From Prinia subflava (taxonomy: Eukaryota > Chordata > Aves > Passeriformes > Cisticolidae), in the NCBI RefSeq assembly GCF_021018805.1, contig NC_086247.1, positions 122,313,094 to 122,377,093 of the forward strand: a DNA stretch of 64,000 nt, in the 5' to 3' direction. The notes beneath the pieces are model-generated. The model worked only from the letters and a program-made list of their open reading frames with translations. It ran no database searches and was not told the DNA's origin. The position numbers were made by a program, and so were the translations under genes. Positions 46,083 through 59,079 of the stretch are shown one piece after another (positions within the stretch are counted from its first letter, which is position 1; each line of letters starts with the position of its first letter).

Positions 46083-49000
46083 GAGAAATGAGGACATGGA
46101 GCCTGAAAAGGATTTATTTGCACTTGGGCACTAAAACTTGTTTGGGCAAACTTTTGGAAAGGCAGAGTCTGGGAATGCTGTTCCTGAATTGTCCCACCAT
46201 TGTATCCAATGACTGGGAAAGCAGAGTCAACATGGGGAATGATAAACACTCTTGTTCTTGATCAGGACTCTCTCTGTTGATACAGGTGGTATTTTTTCAG
46301 TTCATCAACCGCAAATACTTTTATGCTGTGGGTACACTTAGCAAGTTAGACCCTTTTAGGGGGAGAAAGTAACTGAGGTAGCCAGCAGAAAAACACATGG
46401 CTTTGGTGTGCTCAGGAGCACCGAGGCACTTTGTGCACTACAGGCACCTAAATATATTATTTTTGTACTCAATGCAAGAATACCCAGTAGAGCCCCAAGT
46501 GTTTAATGTTCTGTGTTTGAGAACATTTGCAGAAAGAAATTTGCAGAAGAAAAAGCTACTCATTCTATATGACAGCCAATGGGATCATAGTGTTCTCCGT
46601 TTCTCTGTCTTCCCTGTAATTCAATGATTCATTATTGCCAATTGTCACTTTTTGCTATGTGAGAAAGTGATAAGGAGCTGTCATGAAAGCCTAGTGTGAA
46701 ACCATTTATTATGAAGATGTGCATTGTAGACAGTATCAGGGTTTTTGATGATCTTAGTTGTTTAAGCAGAAAAGAATTGGGAAGTGTAGGTCTATCAGGA
46801 GAATATTTTTAGGGGGAAAATAATTTTCTTTTAACAGTGGGAAAGGCTTTTAAGTCAGAAAAGGCAGAAAACGTTCATTTGTTGTATTAAAAAATAAGCT
46901 TGGGTAATAAAAGCATATTGATGGAGTGCCTGGAAGATAGGATGTTGTGGCACTGGGAACTTGGTAAGGTTGCTGGAAATATAACCCTAAAGACGTTTAA
47001 TCAGTTATTTGTAACATCCCTTTTGCCCTCATAACATTGGAAGTCTAGGTATTATAACTGTCAAATCAGTGGAGTAAGTGTTTCAGATATATGAAATGAT
47101 ATATCTTTATATATATATAAATAACCAGATGCATTAAGTAGCTGAGATCATAAAAAGACATGTTTGTATATTTGAAAAGTGTTTCTACAGAACTTTTTCC
47201 AGAATGATGCTTTTGATAGATTCTTAATTGTCTGGTGGTGCTAAGCCAAGAAGTGTATGGAAGGGATAAAAATTATTGGAAGACTTTATAAAAATTCCTG
47301 TATTTTAGTGGTAAAAAGAATAGCAGATGTTGCTTCTTAGTTTCTACCTTAGGCTGAATCCTTTTCTAACCACTCAAGTGTGGCTGGTCAGTGTCCAATG
47401 TAGCAGAAATAACTCGTGTTCCCAGGTCAGAAGGTTCGGACTGAGGACCATGAAGGGAAAACTGAGTCACTGCACAGGGTCATGCCAAAGAAATCTCTCT
47501 CATCAAGAGATCTTTCACCTTAGATATACGCCAAGCACTTAGGTTGATTCCCTGTCTGGCTCAAATGTTATACAGGATGTCAGGTCAGTTCCACAGCTGC
47601 AGGTCTGGAGATAAAGCAGGCCAGGTACCTTCTGTTGCAGCTAGTGTCATACTGCCTCTAGTGAGCCATAAGAACACCAAAACCAAAACAAGTCAACATC
47701 AGCTTAGCGAAAAATCGTAGCCAAATTCTGAAATGAATCTAAACTGTGGTAGCACTTACTGACTTCTGTCTACTAGACATCCACTTCCCTTCAGAAGTTT
47801 GATCAAACCACATGATGGGAGAGGATGACCTCTATTGCAGAGATAACACAGCTTTCTAGATCCTCTCAGCCCCCAGATACAGCCCTGCTTCATATTTTCC
47901 CAGAATGTGGCTCACTGAAGCTGACTAGAAAACATGTACAATTATCTAAAAAGTGCTGTTTCTAGTGGATGAAAAATGGAACCTGATTTTTAAGAGAGTA
48001 GCGTAAGAGGAATAGCAACAGATGGAGTGTGGGCTGGCAGGTCAGTTAGCTGTGAGAGTAGGAACTGGAAGTGTAAAAATGAAATATCAATGTTGCTGCT
48101 TCTTATAAAGTGTCCATACATCCTGTTCCTTCAGCAGGAGCCGCAGACCACCTTGTCCTTCAGGAACCCCAAGGATGGGGCCCTTCACCACAGGTCCCCC
48201 ATTTATCGTTGTCACTGCTCAGTTTCACTCCTTCCTTCTTAAGGCCTTTTACTATCAACCCCTGATCTGCAAGCTGTTGAAAAGCTGGGCACTCTCATCC
48301 AGGTGCTCTTCTTGGATCACACTGAGGTTCCCCAGCTGCTGACCTGAGTAACTGTTTGTACACTAATGGCTCCCGTGTTGCTATTAGCACTTACTGCCAT
48401 GAATGTTGAGTTGGAACCTTCTTCTCAGGATCCAGCAAAGCATTCCTTCCTGAAAGCAGAATCTGTAATGATATAAAACTCAGAGATGGTGCTCTGAAAC
48501 TCAGATTTTTAAATTTTTTTTTGAAAAAAGTTTTTATGGAATGAGAGAATTTTGTTTGTAAGAATGCTGAAAAGATAAAACTATTATCTTGATGTGCTTG
48601 CTGTATCTCTGAGTCCAGGAATACAGTTCATGCACTGTCCTCAGAGTTTGAATTCCAGTGTTTCCAGTGCTCCAAGTTGCTATAATACAATGCTTTTCTT
48701 GTGAGATTAACATTTTCTGAGGAACATAAAGAGCTCCTTCATTCCCCGCCCACAGGGTGGAAGGATGGATTCACTGCAGACCTGTGCTTTGAGGTTGTGT
48801 ATTAAGAATCTGAAAGAAATCTGTTCTTCAAAGCGGCTTTTTTCCCTCTTGTGAACTAAATTTACTCTCATGCTGTTAATTCCTCCTTCCCCCGCAATCC
48901 TTCTCAACATGCCCTGAGTTCAAACAGTTTCACAGTACTATGGAAGCAGCAGCCTTGGTCTTTTTGTGAGCAAGAGTGGGACTGGTTTTGACTATAGCCA

Positions 49001-49872
49001 AACTACAATTATTACTTTACTAAGCTCTCTGCCATGCTCCCTGTTACTGCCGTTCGGTGATGCTTGGTTGTGCAGTGTACTGATGCAGTCCTTTTCTTTC
49101 CCACTTTACTGCTTTCTGTAAATCCCTGGGCTCAGAGGTCACCCGGGGAGATTAAGAACAAAAAGCCACAACCCAAGACCTATTTGTGAACCATTAATTG
49201 GTATAGATTTCTGCCTATTTCCCAATGGGCTTTTTGTGGGCTCTTAAGACCTCCCTTAATAGCTGGGCACCCTGGGCTGCATTACAGACTCTGCTTGCTG
49301 TGTAGCTGAATAAACACAATTGCTTGAGAAAGTCTGGGGTGTTGGCAAACTGGAGCCAGCACACTCTGGATTGCCAGGTGCAGCAGAGCCACGTTCTTGC
49401 CCTGCCCTAACAGCGGCTCCTGCCTTCGCTAGCATGTTCTAGGAAAAGGGAGGGATGTTGCAGGGAAAGGGAGAAAAAGAGCAGATGAGACAGCAGCTGC
49501 TAAAGGCCAAATTTGCTGTGTGCTGGAGGAGGTCGGCAGGGTGTTCTGCTGTGGTTTGTTGTGATGTTTTGCTAGGTTTTGATTTTAGTGGGCAAGGGAG
49601 AAGATTGGCTGTTGGGTGTAGAAATAAATGGCTGTAGTAGGAATACTTTTGTGAGAGAGGAGGGGCCTGTCTAAAAAGGAGATAATGGAGCAGAATGCAC
49701 TGAGCATAAATTCAGAAGCTTTGTGCCTTAACTGCAAATGGTAAGCTCATAATGCAAGCTTTAAATTGCTGTTGCTTTTTTAAAGGGAAAGGTTTGATCC
49801 AGTTTGGTATTACTTGGGGTGTATAACACCTTTTACAAGAGTCTGTGTAGCTGGCACTGAAGACAGTCCTGC

Positions 49873-49889
49873 TTTTTTTTTTTTTTTTT
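49873..49889 (+). repeat. Poly-T tract (17 T)
   Basis: A pure T run in the sense direction of the gene. Confidence 0.9.
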
Positions 49890-52800
49890 GAAGAGTCAAT
49901 TTTGATCCTTTCACAGATTGAAATAGGAGTAGAATTACAGCACTTTGACAGCCAAAGGTTTTTCATGAGATGTCAGTTACCTTCATAGCTGGCACTGACA
50001 GAAAGAGCTTTAGAGAATAGCATCAGTTACTGCAATAAAACACATTACTTGTCCCATCTTTTAGACAAGGTGAAAAATACCGATGTGAGCTGTAGCTGTA
50101 GCTGTGGCAGCGGCTCACACCGCTATCTCCCAAGCCAGGCTGAGATGATGAGATGACCTTGTCTTAGTTCAGCAAAGCTTGTGAGATCCTTCTAAAACCA
50201 AGATCATATTCTCTCTGACGTGAAAATATGTTGGCTGCAAAGACACTGAGTGCAAAAACGTTTTGGGGTTAGGGTTTGGGGAAAATAGATGAATGTAAAT
50301 AAAGTGGCAGCATTGATAGGTCCAATTTTGGTGGAAGCTATTAATAAAAAACTTTGATTTTCTTGCGATGGCATTTGGCATGAATTGTGATTTTATTTCT
50401 TTGCTTGAACTTGACTTTTGATGGAGATATAAATTGCCAGAATGAGAGATGTAATCATGAAGAAATCATGCTGTCTGACTTGGGACAGCTGGAAGTTTTT
50501 ATACCTCACATTTTATTGCTTTTCAGTTTCTTTCCTTTTTTCATTTTTCTACACCATGCATCCTTCTCCTGCCATTATCCCTCCTCGTCTCACTGCCCAA
50601 AATGCTCTGCCAATTCCACAAGCAGCCCTTCTTTAGCTCTCTTCACATCCCCTTCTTGGAATTTAGGGCTGGTTGACCTCTCTCTAGGAGCCACTGCAGT
50701 TAAAACCAGAAAGCCAGATCCTGGTTTTGTTCTTTCCCAGCCATGAATTCAGAGCCTTGGCATCAATACAATAATGAAACCCTTGTTGGATTTCATTCCC
50801 TGCCCCATAGGAGCCTTGTCCATGGGATTTTGTTTGCTGATACTGTTAGTAACATCATGGGGGATGCACAGCCACAAGCTGGAAGCAAACAAAAGACAGA
50901 GAAAAACAACCACAAACAAATAGCATTTGTCAGATCCCCATTGTCAAAGGGTTTTCATTCAAAGCCTTAAAGCAGTAGTGGCCATGTAGCATTGCCCCAA
51001 AGAGTGAAAACCACCAAGAACGGGCAAATGCAAACATTTTGCCTGTTAAGATGACTACAGCTTCTCTCTTACTGTCTGTAGATGTTAACTGTCTCTGGCT
51101 GTAAAGTTTAACTCTGTAACAAGCAGGTGGAAAATTTCCATCCTGGTACATGCCACCAAGCAGTGGCAGGGAGGCTACAAGAGGATGATTTAGCGATTTA
51201 CCACAAACATATATCCCACCTTCCAGCAGGCAAAACACCTCCTCACTGCCACTTCAGCTATGCAGAAATTGAACAAAGAGACTGTGTGGGGGCAGCCAGG
51301 GGTTCTTAGGATGGACAAACAGGCCCAGACCTCTGGCCTGGTGGAGCCCAGCCTGTTGTGAGGAGGCAGCCCTGGACATGCTGCAGGCCTGTCCCCTGGA
51401 TGTCCCTGGAGCAGGGCCAGGGATCAAAGGGACACTGTCTATTCCCTCCTTGCTCTCCTTGCACACTGTAGGGCTCCTAGGCCACAGCAGCTTGCAAACA
51501 CCCTGGAGGCTCCATCACTGCAGGGGCTGCTGATGGCACAGAGCCCTTCCCCAGGGCAGTGTGACACCCTGGGGAGCCACTGCCTTCACGGGAGCTCTGA
51601 GGTTTGCTTGGGGCAGAAGCCTCAAAGCACACACAAGGAGATTTTGGGATGTGATCAGTTGGGAAACCTGGGCATGTTGGACAAGCTAAGTCTAAACCTG
51701 TAGGCAGGGGAAGGTCTCTGCCAGCTGAAACTGGGCTTCTCCCATTGCAAAGAAGGCATTTTCCTGAGGTGTGTGTAGTATTGAGGCTTGAAGGAAATTT
51801 TGTTAGAGTCTCCAGTATGATGGCCCATCTCTCCAGGCAAATATGTCATGGGCTGCTTGTGCAGCTTATGTAAATACTTTGAACAGGTTTTTTTCTTTGA
51901 TGTGCGAATACAGATCCTGTTATTGTTAATGAGAATCTAATCTCCCTTCTGGGGTGAGGGTTTTGACATGCAAATGGGCCATAGGACATTTCATGTTACA
52001 TCATAGTTTAACGGATAGGAAATTTGTTCAGGGAGCCAAGGTTAGTAAGATGTAATTTGGGAAGTTACAACTATCATCTTGATTACAAAGAACAATAAAT
52101 ATTTGATAACAGTTTTCTGAAAGCATCTGGAAAACATGAAAATGCCATCAGCTTTGCAAGAAACTGCTGTACTGGGTTTTCTTGACAAATGGAGAGGATT
52201 CAGATCTTTCTGGAGCTTGTGGTCATGTAGGTCTGGAATGAGGGGGTTTACAGCAAAGGGTAGGAGCAGTTGCCCAAATTGCTGGTATCTGTAGTGTTTG
52301 GAAGAAAGTCAGCTCCTCTTCTGATCACCTGTGACTTAGGGGAGTCCTGGGTGTGCATTAGGGCAGAGAGACCAGGAAAGTCTGTCATTAGACCATACAC
52401 AAACTCCTCTGAGGTGAATGTCAGAGTTTTGTGTCCCTGTACTGCAGAGAATGTCAGCTCTGTACAATCAAGCTTCAAATGGAACAAAATTTTCAAATGG
52501 AAAGTGAATGCACCACTTCCTCTGCTAATCTGTGAATCCAGATATTCACAGCATTTGTCTTGACTATTCATGATCTATTTACCTTTTAAAATTCAGACAT
52601 AGCCATGTGTGTGATGATTTATTCCTCCTTGTAATTGGATACAGTGATTAAATGAGCTTGCATATTATAGTTCGTTGTCCTTCTGGGATGTGGGCTACTG
52701 TTTCTTCAGAACAGCAGCTCCCAATGGAATTAATTCCAGCTCCTGTGTGTTTGCTGTAATCAGTGATGTGTTTCTAGAAACTGGTATGGAGAACCACTTT

Positions 52801-53409
52801 TAAATATATGTTCTTATATATGAAGTATTCATCTAGCTGAAGAGTGGTATGTAATCCTCAGAGTCTTCCTTTAAGATGCTTTGCTACCTTCTCTGACAGG
52901 CTGTTTAGGAACAATAAATACACGCTCACTATTTTGTAACCTGAAAGAGATTGTAGAAAGGGTTACACCTACCAGAAGTGTTTACCAGGCTGCAGCCATG
53001 GACAAGTGATTGCAGTCTGAGACTGTCATCACATAATTGATGATTTCCCCTGGGCTAAGCAGTGGTGATATAGAAAGCATACTGCTTCTTAGCAAGAAAA
53101 AAAAAAATTATAATTGCCTTTAATGACTAAATGAATAAGCAAATCAATTTAATTTAAAAAAAAGGAGAAATTATGCTGTTAGCCTATTTAATTTGGAGAG
53201 GGTTTGAAAAACTGATAGGCAAAGGCAATTTGCAGTGAGATCTCACCGTCTGACTCACCTTTCATGATGTTAGCCAAAAGCATTGGTGTTGTCTGCATGG
53301 AACAGTGGTTGTGTACTCAGCCTTTGCAGGTACCTCCCCCCTCTCCTGAGCCCATATCTGCCTCCTTTTCTCTATACACTGGCAAAATAAACCACATTTT
53401 ATGAAAACT

Positions 53410-53459
53410 GCTCTTTTAGGCCATAAGTGAAATGTTTCAATAGTGTGGCCTAAAAGAGC
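53410..53459. repeat. Hairpin: 14-bp perfect stem, 22-nt loop
   Basis: GCTCTTTTAGGCCA at 53410-53423 and its exact complement TGGCCTAAAAGAGC at 53446-53459 enclose 22 nt. The loop itself contains a short inverted repeat (TGAAA..TTTCA). As RNA it would fold into a compact, possibly precursor-miRNA-like hairpin, though the stem is short for a miRNA. Confidence 0.7.
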
Positions 53460-56018
53460 CATAGAAATGAAAGATGGCAGTGAGCACTAGTCACAGCCAG
53501 GTGCTGTAGAGGTGAAACATGGTCACAGAGCAGATGATCCAACAGGCACTGTTTAATACAGTGGTTATCTGTTATCTGTTGGTGATTTTTACCTTTCTCC
53601 TTAATGTTGCATCAGATTTGTGTGTGCTTGTGCAGAAAGGTGGGGTTTACCTGTCAGCCAAGGAGACTCCTTTGTGCCCTGTGAAGTCCAGGAGACAGCT
53701 GGCTGTCTTGATGAAGGACTAAAAATTGAGCACTTTTCATGAAATACAGAATGCATCTCCTGCATTAGATGCTTTCTAGTGCGTGCATGAAAAACACAGT
53801 ATCTCATAAGACCTGGAAAAGAAAGATGACAAAGGGAGAAAGCTGGACTATACCAGTCCAAAGTTTTACCTATCTGAGAGCTGTTTTGCATCTATTTCTT
53901 TTTTGTGAATGAATCAATAAATAACACTAAAAATCTGAAATGATGGCAAAAGTGGATATAAACCTTTAGAAAATTACCTCACTTTGCTTTCATCCATAAT
54001 TGCTTAGTATTTCCACTTTATTTAACTGAAATAAGCAAGACCATCAAATAAAAAACCCTGAGTAATTATGGTACAGTTGAACCAAGGATCTAATGCTGAA
54101 CCCCCCAATGAGTGTAAATAGTTTGAAAATTATCAAAGTGAGGGTCTTCTATCTTAAAAATGTAGCACTGAGGTGCTGTGTATTGCAAGCAGCCAAATTG
54201 CACACAAACACAGTTCAGCTGCCATGGGAAAATATGCCTGTGCAGGTGTTTTAATACTTACAAGCAGCTGAACTCTGGATAATATCTGTTCCTCGTGTCT
54301 TACCCCTGTATGATCTTTAAACAGTGCAAGCAAGAACCTTTGTGATTGCTTTCATTCAGCTGTCAGCACAGGGTTGTACTGACAAACACAATTGTTTGAA
54401 GCTTTTAGATGTTCTTAATACATATGCAGGCTATGTGCAAGGCATTTTTTATTTCTGTCTTCCATTAAGTTGTAATAATAATAATAAGCATAAAAGCTGT
54501 CTTTAATTACATGGTAACCTGTCACTGGAATGATTTGGGTGTCTCAGTGTAGCAAGTAAAATTTCAGGTCATAATTTAAGGACCTTTATCTTATAAATTA
54601 TTCTGCACTTAGTGTAACAATGTATTTTAACACCACCATCATGAAACTCATCAGATTTTTTTGGAACCATTCACCACATGGGGAAGCAAAATGCAGCTGC
54701 TTTATGAGTGCTCCGGTGCTCATTGTTCTGCTTTTATAATGTGAAGCTGTGCTTCACTGCCGTGGGGAGGAAGACAGGTGTGGAAATGCCAGATGCAAGT
54801 ATGGCCCTGTTTGGGTTTTGGCTTCTCTTGGATGCCATGTCCCTTGTGCCACCCCGCTCAGCTGTGCATCATAGATGTGTTGTTAAATATTGAATAAATT
54901 ATTTCAGAGCTATCTGAGAATTGTTTGCCCATCAGCCTGAGGTATGGTATACCCTGGGCAAAATGCTGGAAGTGGCATCCTTCCCAGTCCTTCAGTGTGT
55001 CACAGCAGTGACACTGCAGTATGCCAGTGTCTGTCTGGGTCTCCTGTGGGGTTTGCAAGATGTATTCCTCCCTCCCCTCTGCCCTCTCTGTGCAGAGCCT
55101 GTAACACACCACAGTCACGCAGCACCTTGGCTGGGTCTTTTGCCTCCACATGTCAGAAGATGTTAAGTGAGTCTCTGCTTTTGAGGTTATGTGACAGGGG
55201 GCCACAGCTGTGTATGCAAGACCCTAGCCTAGTGTGTGTGACCCAATACACCAAAAATATCCCACCACTTGACCTTTCCTGTGCTGGAAGAAATGTGTGG
55301 TCTGTTCATTAGTCCTAGTGCATGCTATTCCCGTCTTGTACAGTGATTTGGACCAAATTAAACAGTTCTTGCTCAGATGAAAATGCCATCATTCCCTTTA
55401 TAGGCAATTCTGTCAAATGTACAGAAGCCAGGAGCGATTTGCCAGTGGAGCCTTTGTCGTGCTAGGCTTCCCTGAAGAGATGCTGTGATGTTTACTGCAC
55501 ATGCTCCAGTGCCACATCTTGGGGAGTTTGCACTGCTTAGCATATTTATGATAATTTGGCTCCCAGGGGCAAACAAGATACTCCTTATATCTCCTTCCTT
55601 GGGCTGAAGCACAAAGAAATTTCCCCTTGCTGCTTTGTAGGGGGGAAAATAATAGATCAAAGCTTCTTGCTAAACACTTTTAAAAATACACAGTGCAGAT
55701 CTGTACATTTCTGTTCCCCTAAGGGACCTGTCCCTCTGGTTGTATGGAAAGCAGTTGGCAGCAGGTGGTGGGATAATGCTGCATGCTGAAGTCTAGGCAC
55801 TGTACCTGACCTGCAGAGCTTCAGGTGGGGCACTGCCATGAGGGATTTGACCTGTCCTTTATCCGTGTCATGTCCCAGCATGGAATGTATTCTGGTCACT
55901 ACACTCCAGTTGTCATAATCTGCCAGGCTGGATGTTGTCCAAATACAGTGGATTTGGAAGTAAAGCCTTTTGGGGCTAATAGTCTCGACTTGAAAATAAT
56001 GCCAGTTAAGAGTTTTTA

Positions 56019-56036
56019 AATATATATATATATATA
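56019..56036. repeat. Short TA array
   Basis: A short run of alternating T and A, followed by a second run at about 56042. Confidence 0.7.
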
Positions 56037-59000
56037 TCCAAATATATATGTATTTTTGGGTTGTAAACTGAAAGTGTGGGCTCATGTTCTCAGAAATGTC
56101 ATTGAGAAGCAGACTGCTTTAAAGCATCTCAATGATCTAGAAATCAGAAACTCATAAGCATTTTTTGAAGATGTGATGATTTCTGTGCTTATATGTAACA
56201 TTAGATTTGAAGATTACTGTTTCCTAAGCATAGATTTTCCAACTCAGCAATGACAAAGGCATCCTGAACTTGAAATTTGGTTATTCTTCAATGATGGCAT
56301 TGGTAAGTGTTGGGCAGCAAAGACGAAAAGAATAAAGATCAAGTGCATCTTCCTTTGTGTTAACTTTCTGAAAGCTAAATGTCTGATTTTCAAGTTCTCT
56401 TTAGACTGGAATGTGTGCTGGACTCATGGACCCGGCTCTAGCAGCCTTAAGGCACCTTAGAGCTCCCAGTTGGTAGGACCAGGCTTCCAGTGGCAGAGGG
56501 GAGAGGGTGCACTGTGCACCCTCTCTGTGCACTGCTGTCAGCTGCTGCAGGATGGCTGTGTGCTGTGCTGCCACCAGGCCACAAAAAGTCCTGTCCTGCG
56601 GGCACCACTGAGGCAGTGACAGCTCTTGGTGGCACCTGGAACTTGTGCCATTGATGGAGACATTGCACCTCCTTGGTTGCCTGAGGAGGAGGATGGTGGC
56701 ACTGACTCAAAGAAGTTCCTGTTGCAGACAGAAGAGCTGCAGACCCTTACCTTGTACTTACTCATACAGCTTTCACTGAGCCACACCAGTGCCTGGGGTG
56801 CCAGGCACTGTGCAAGCTGGAGGTGCAAAGCCAGGAGGGCACATCACAGCAGGCTGTGCTCAGGCAGCTGGTCTGCAGGCAGAAGGATGAAAGAGAACCA
56901 TTAAATCTTTTATCCTCTGTCCTGCTGCTCCAGGCAATCCTGGCCTGGCTGGCTTATTTTAATCAATAGATGGAAAGAGAGGATGGGTTTTTCTCCTTAA
57001 GTACTTTGGGAGATGCCCGATGTGAACAAGGAGTGTCTGCCTTCTGCTTGTGTGAGGATTTCCCATTTCACATGTGCATTAAAATATGCACATTTACTGT
57101 CAAGTTTCACTGCAGGGAAAAAGCTGCAGTGTTTTAGTTGCAGCAGTCAAAGACACTTTTTTAACAAAAAGTATCAATAGCTTAGAGTGACTGCTATAGG
57201 CAGCAGCTCCAATGCTTCGAAATGGATAAGGCGTAGAGGATTTGTCCAATAATTTCAAGTAACCCTGACCATTATAGCTGCACAGGAATAACCAGGGCTT
57301 CCTCCCACCTGGGGAAAAAAAGAGAGCTTCTGATTTCTATGTGGAAAAATTAGTGTCTCATTAAAGCTGGACAAGTTTGACATTTGCTCTCTGCCTGTGG
57401 TTTCAGGGCTTTTTGTCCCTCCAACCAAATAAGGAGCTGCTCCAATGTGTGTGATAACAGCAACTGGAATGCAACTTCAGGAGCTTCTTTGACCTTATCA
57501 GACAGAATGTGTTTGATTCATTCTGCAGATGTTAAAATACTGCTGGGAATTTCTGGGAGATGACCTTAGAAATGATTCCTAGTTCTGACTTTCATGCTCT
57601 AATAAAAAATGTGGTTGTACGGGTTAAATATCTTGCCCTTATGTATTTTAGTTTTCTAACCTAATGCCAGAAATTAATGTCTTGCTCTTTATTCCTTTGT
57701 GCATTGATTTCTTGGTGCCTTGGTGGTTAGGTGACATAACTACTATAATTGTTTTAATACATTAGCAGCAAACTATATATTGATGTTCCTTTTTTTCATT
57801 GACCTTTCTTTCTCAGCATCATTTTCATCATTTTCATTTTTTTTGCGTCAAGCTGTGTCCATGGTGGCATAGCACTATTAGAGGATTCGATTTTGAATTA
57901 AGGGCTAATCCTGCACGGTCCTGAGCACTGTTACCATCTGCTGAATGCAAGGGAGGGCTGGGACCTCTCAGCACCCTCTCAGACAACAGCAATATCTTGC
58001 TAGATCAGATAGCAATTTGCATTTACTGTTTGTACTCAGAGACATCCTGACATTTTTAGTAAATTGCTGTGGAATTACAGATTACTGAGAAACTTCTACC
58101 TTTGAAAAGAGTTGATGCTGTCAAATCATTTTTCCTTTTCTGCAGAACAAGCAATATTCTGATTACAGCTCAGCTCTCAGGACCTGTGTTTGCATTGCTG
58201 AGAGGTTTCAGAGCACTGCATGGTATTATGTGAACTAAACCACACAAAAAATCTACGTGTAGCATTGTCTGCCTTGAGGTGTGTTATAATTTTTCTCGTT
58301 TTGCAGAAGGGAAGAAGAGGTGCGACAAGAATTTATCAAGGCTATGAGCTTTCGGCACTGAGAGGCTGAAAAGCTTGTAGGGCTGTAGCCCTCATTTTGT
58401 TTAATTTGAACTAAGTGACTGAATATTTAAAATAGAAAAAACTATTTATTCCCTACAGAATAGTAAGTAATCAGCATCCATTTTACTCAGGCACAGGGTT
58501 CATGTGTCTGTTTGCCCAGCTGTAACCCCTTCTCATAGGGCTGCTTTTCTTGATGACTGTGAGAGATATATGTTGTAACTGTTTCTGATCAGAATGATGT
58601 TGCTAACCCCATCAGTGAATATTTTCTTTTTAAAAATTATTTCCAATATGGGCTATGAGGTCAGAAGGTGCATTAGTTTTATTGATCCCAGCATTTCAGT
58701 CACAGGAGGATGAAAATTCCAAAGGATTCAGCTGGTCTAGCTGTTGACTTTTTTTTCCCAAATATATTCTGGGGTATGTGCCTCACAAAATGTTACAGAA
58801 GAGTGTCTGATCCTGCAAGGTAGGGATGATTCACTGAATGTAAACGAGAGCAGAGCTGTTGATGATTATTAAATTTGTAATTCTGGCTAATACTGGTAAG
58901 TATATTAACATAAGGGGATGTCAGGAGCTGGCCATATGGTCATCTTATTATCTTTGCCATAGTCACAAATGGGAAATGGCATAGCTAAAGGGTTTTAGAT

Positions 59001-59060
59001 TTTGTTCTATGTTGTCTAAAACATATCTTTTTCTCTTCATCTTTGTCTGTCTCAAAAATA

Positions 59061-59079
59061 TTCCCCCCCCACCCCCCAA
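59061..59079. repeat. C-rich tract
   Basis: Eight C, then A, then six or more C. A similar C-run cluster (CCCCCCGCCCCCCCC type) lies near 59790-59806. Confidence 0.8.

Noticed and set aside
52605..52640. Possible next REM exon (CDDLFLLVIGYS frame)
   Set aside because: Lacks an acceptor and the TYTVFM continuation expected of RAPGEF5; only the DD.FLL part is similar.
58303..58350. Acceptor TTTTGCAG with EGKKRCDKN frame
   Set aside because: Brief resemblance to the Lys-rich part of RAPGEF5 after REM, but it stops quickly and has no donor.
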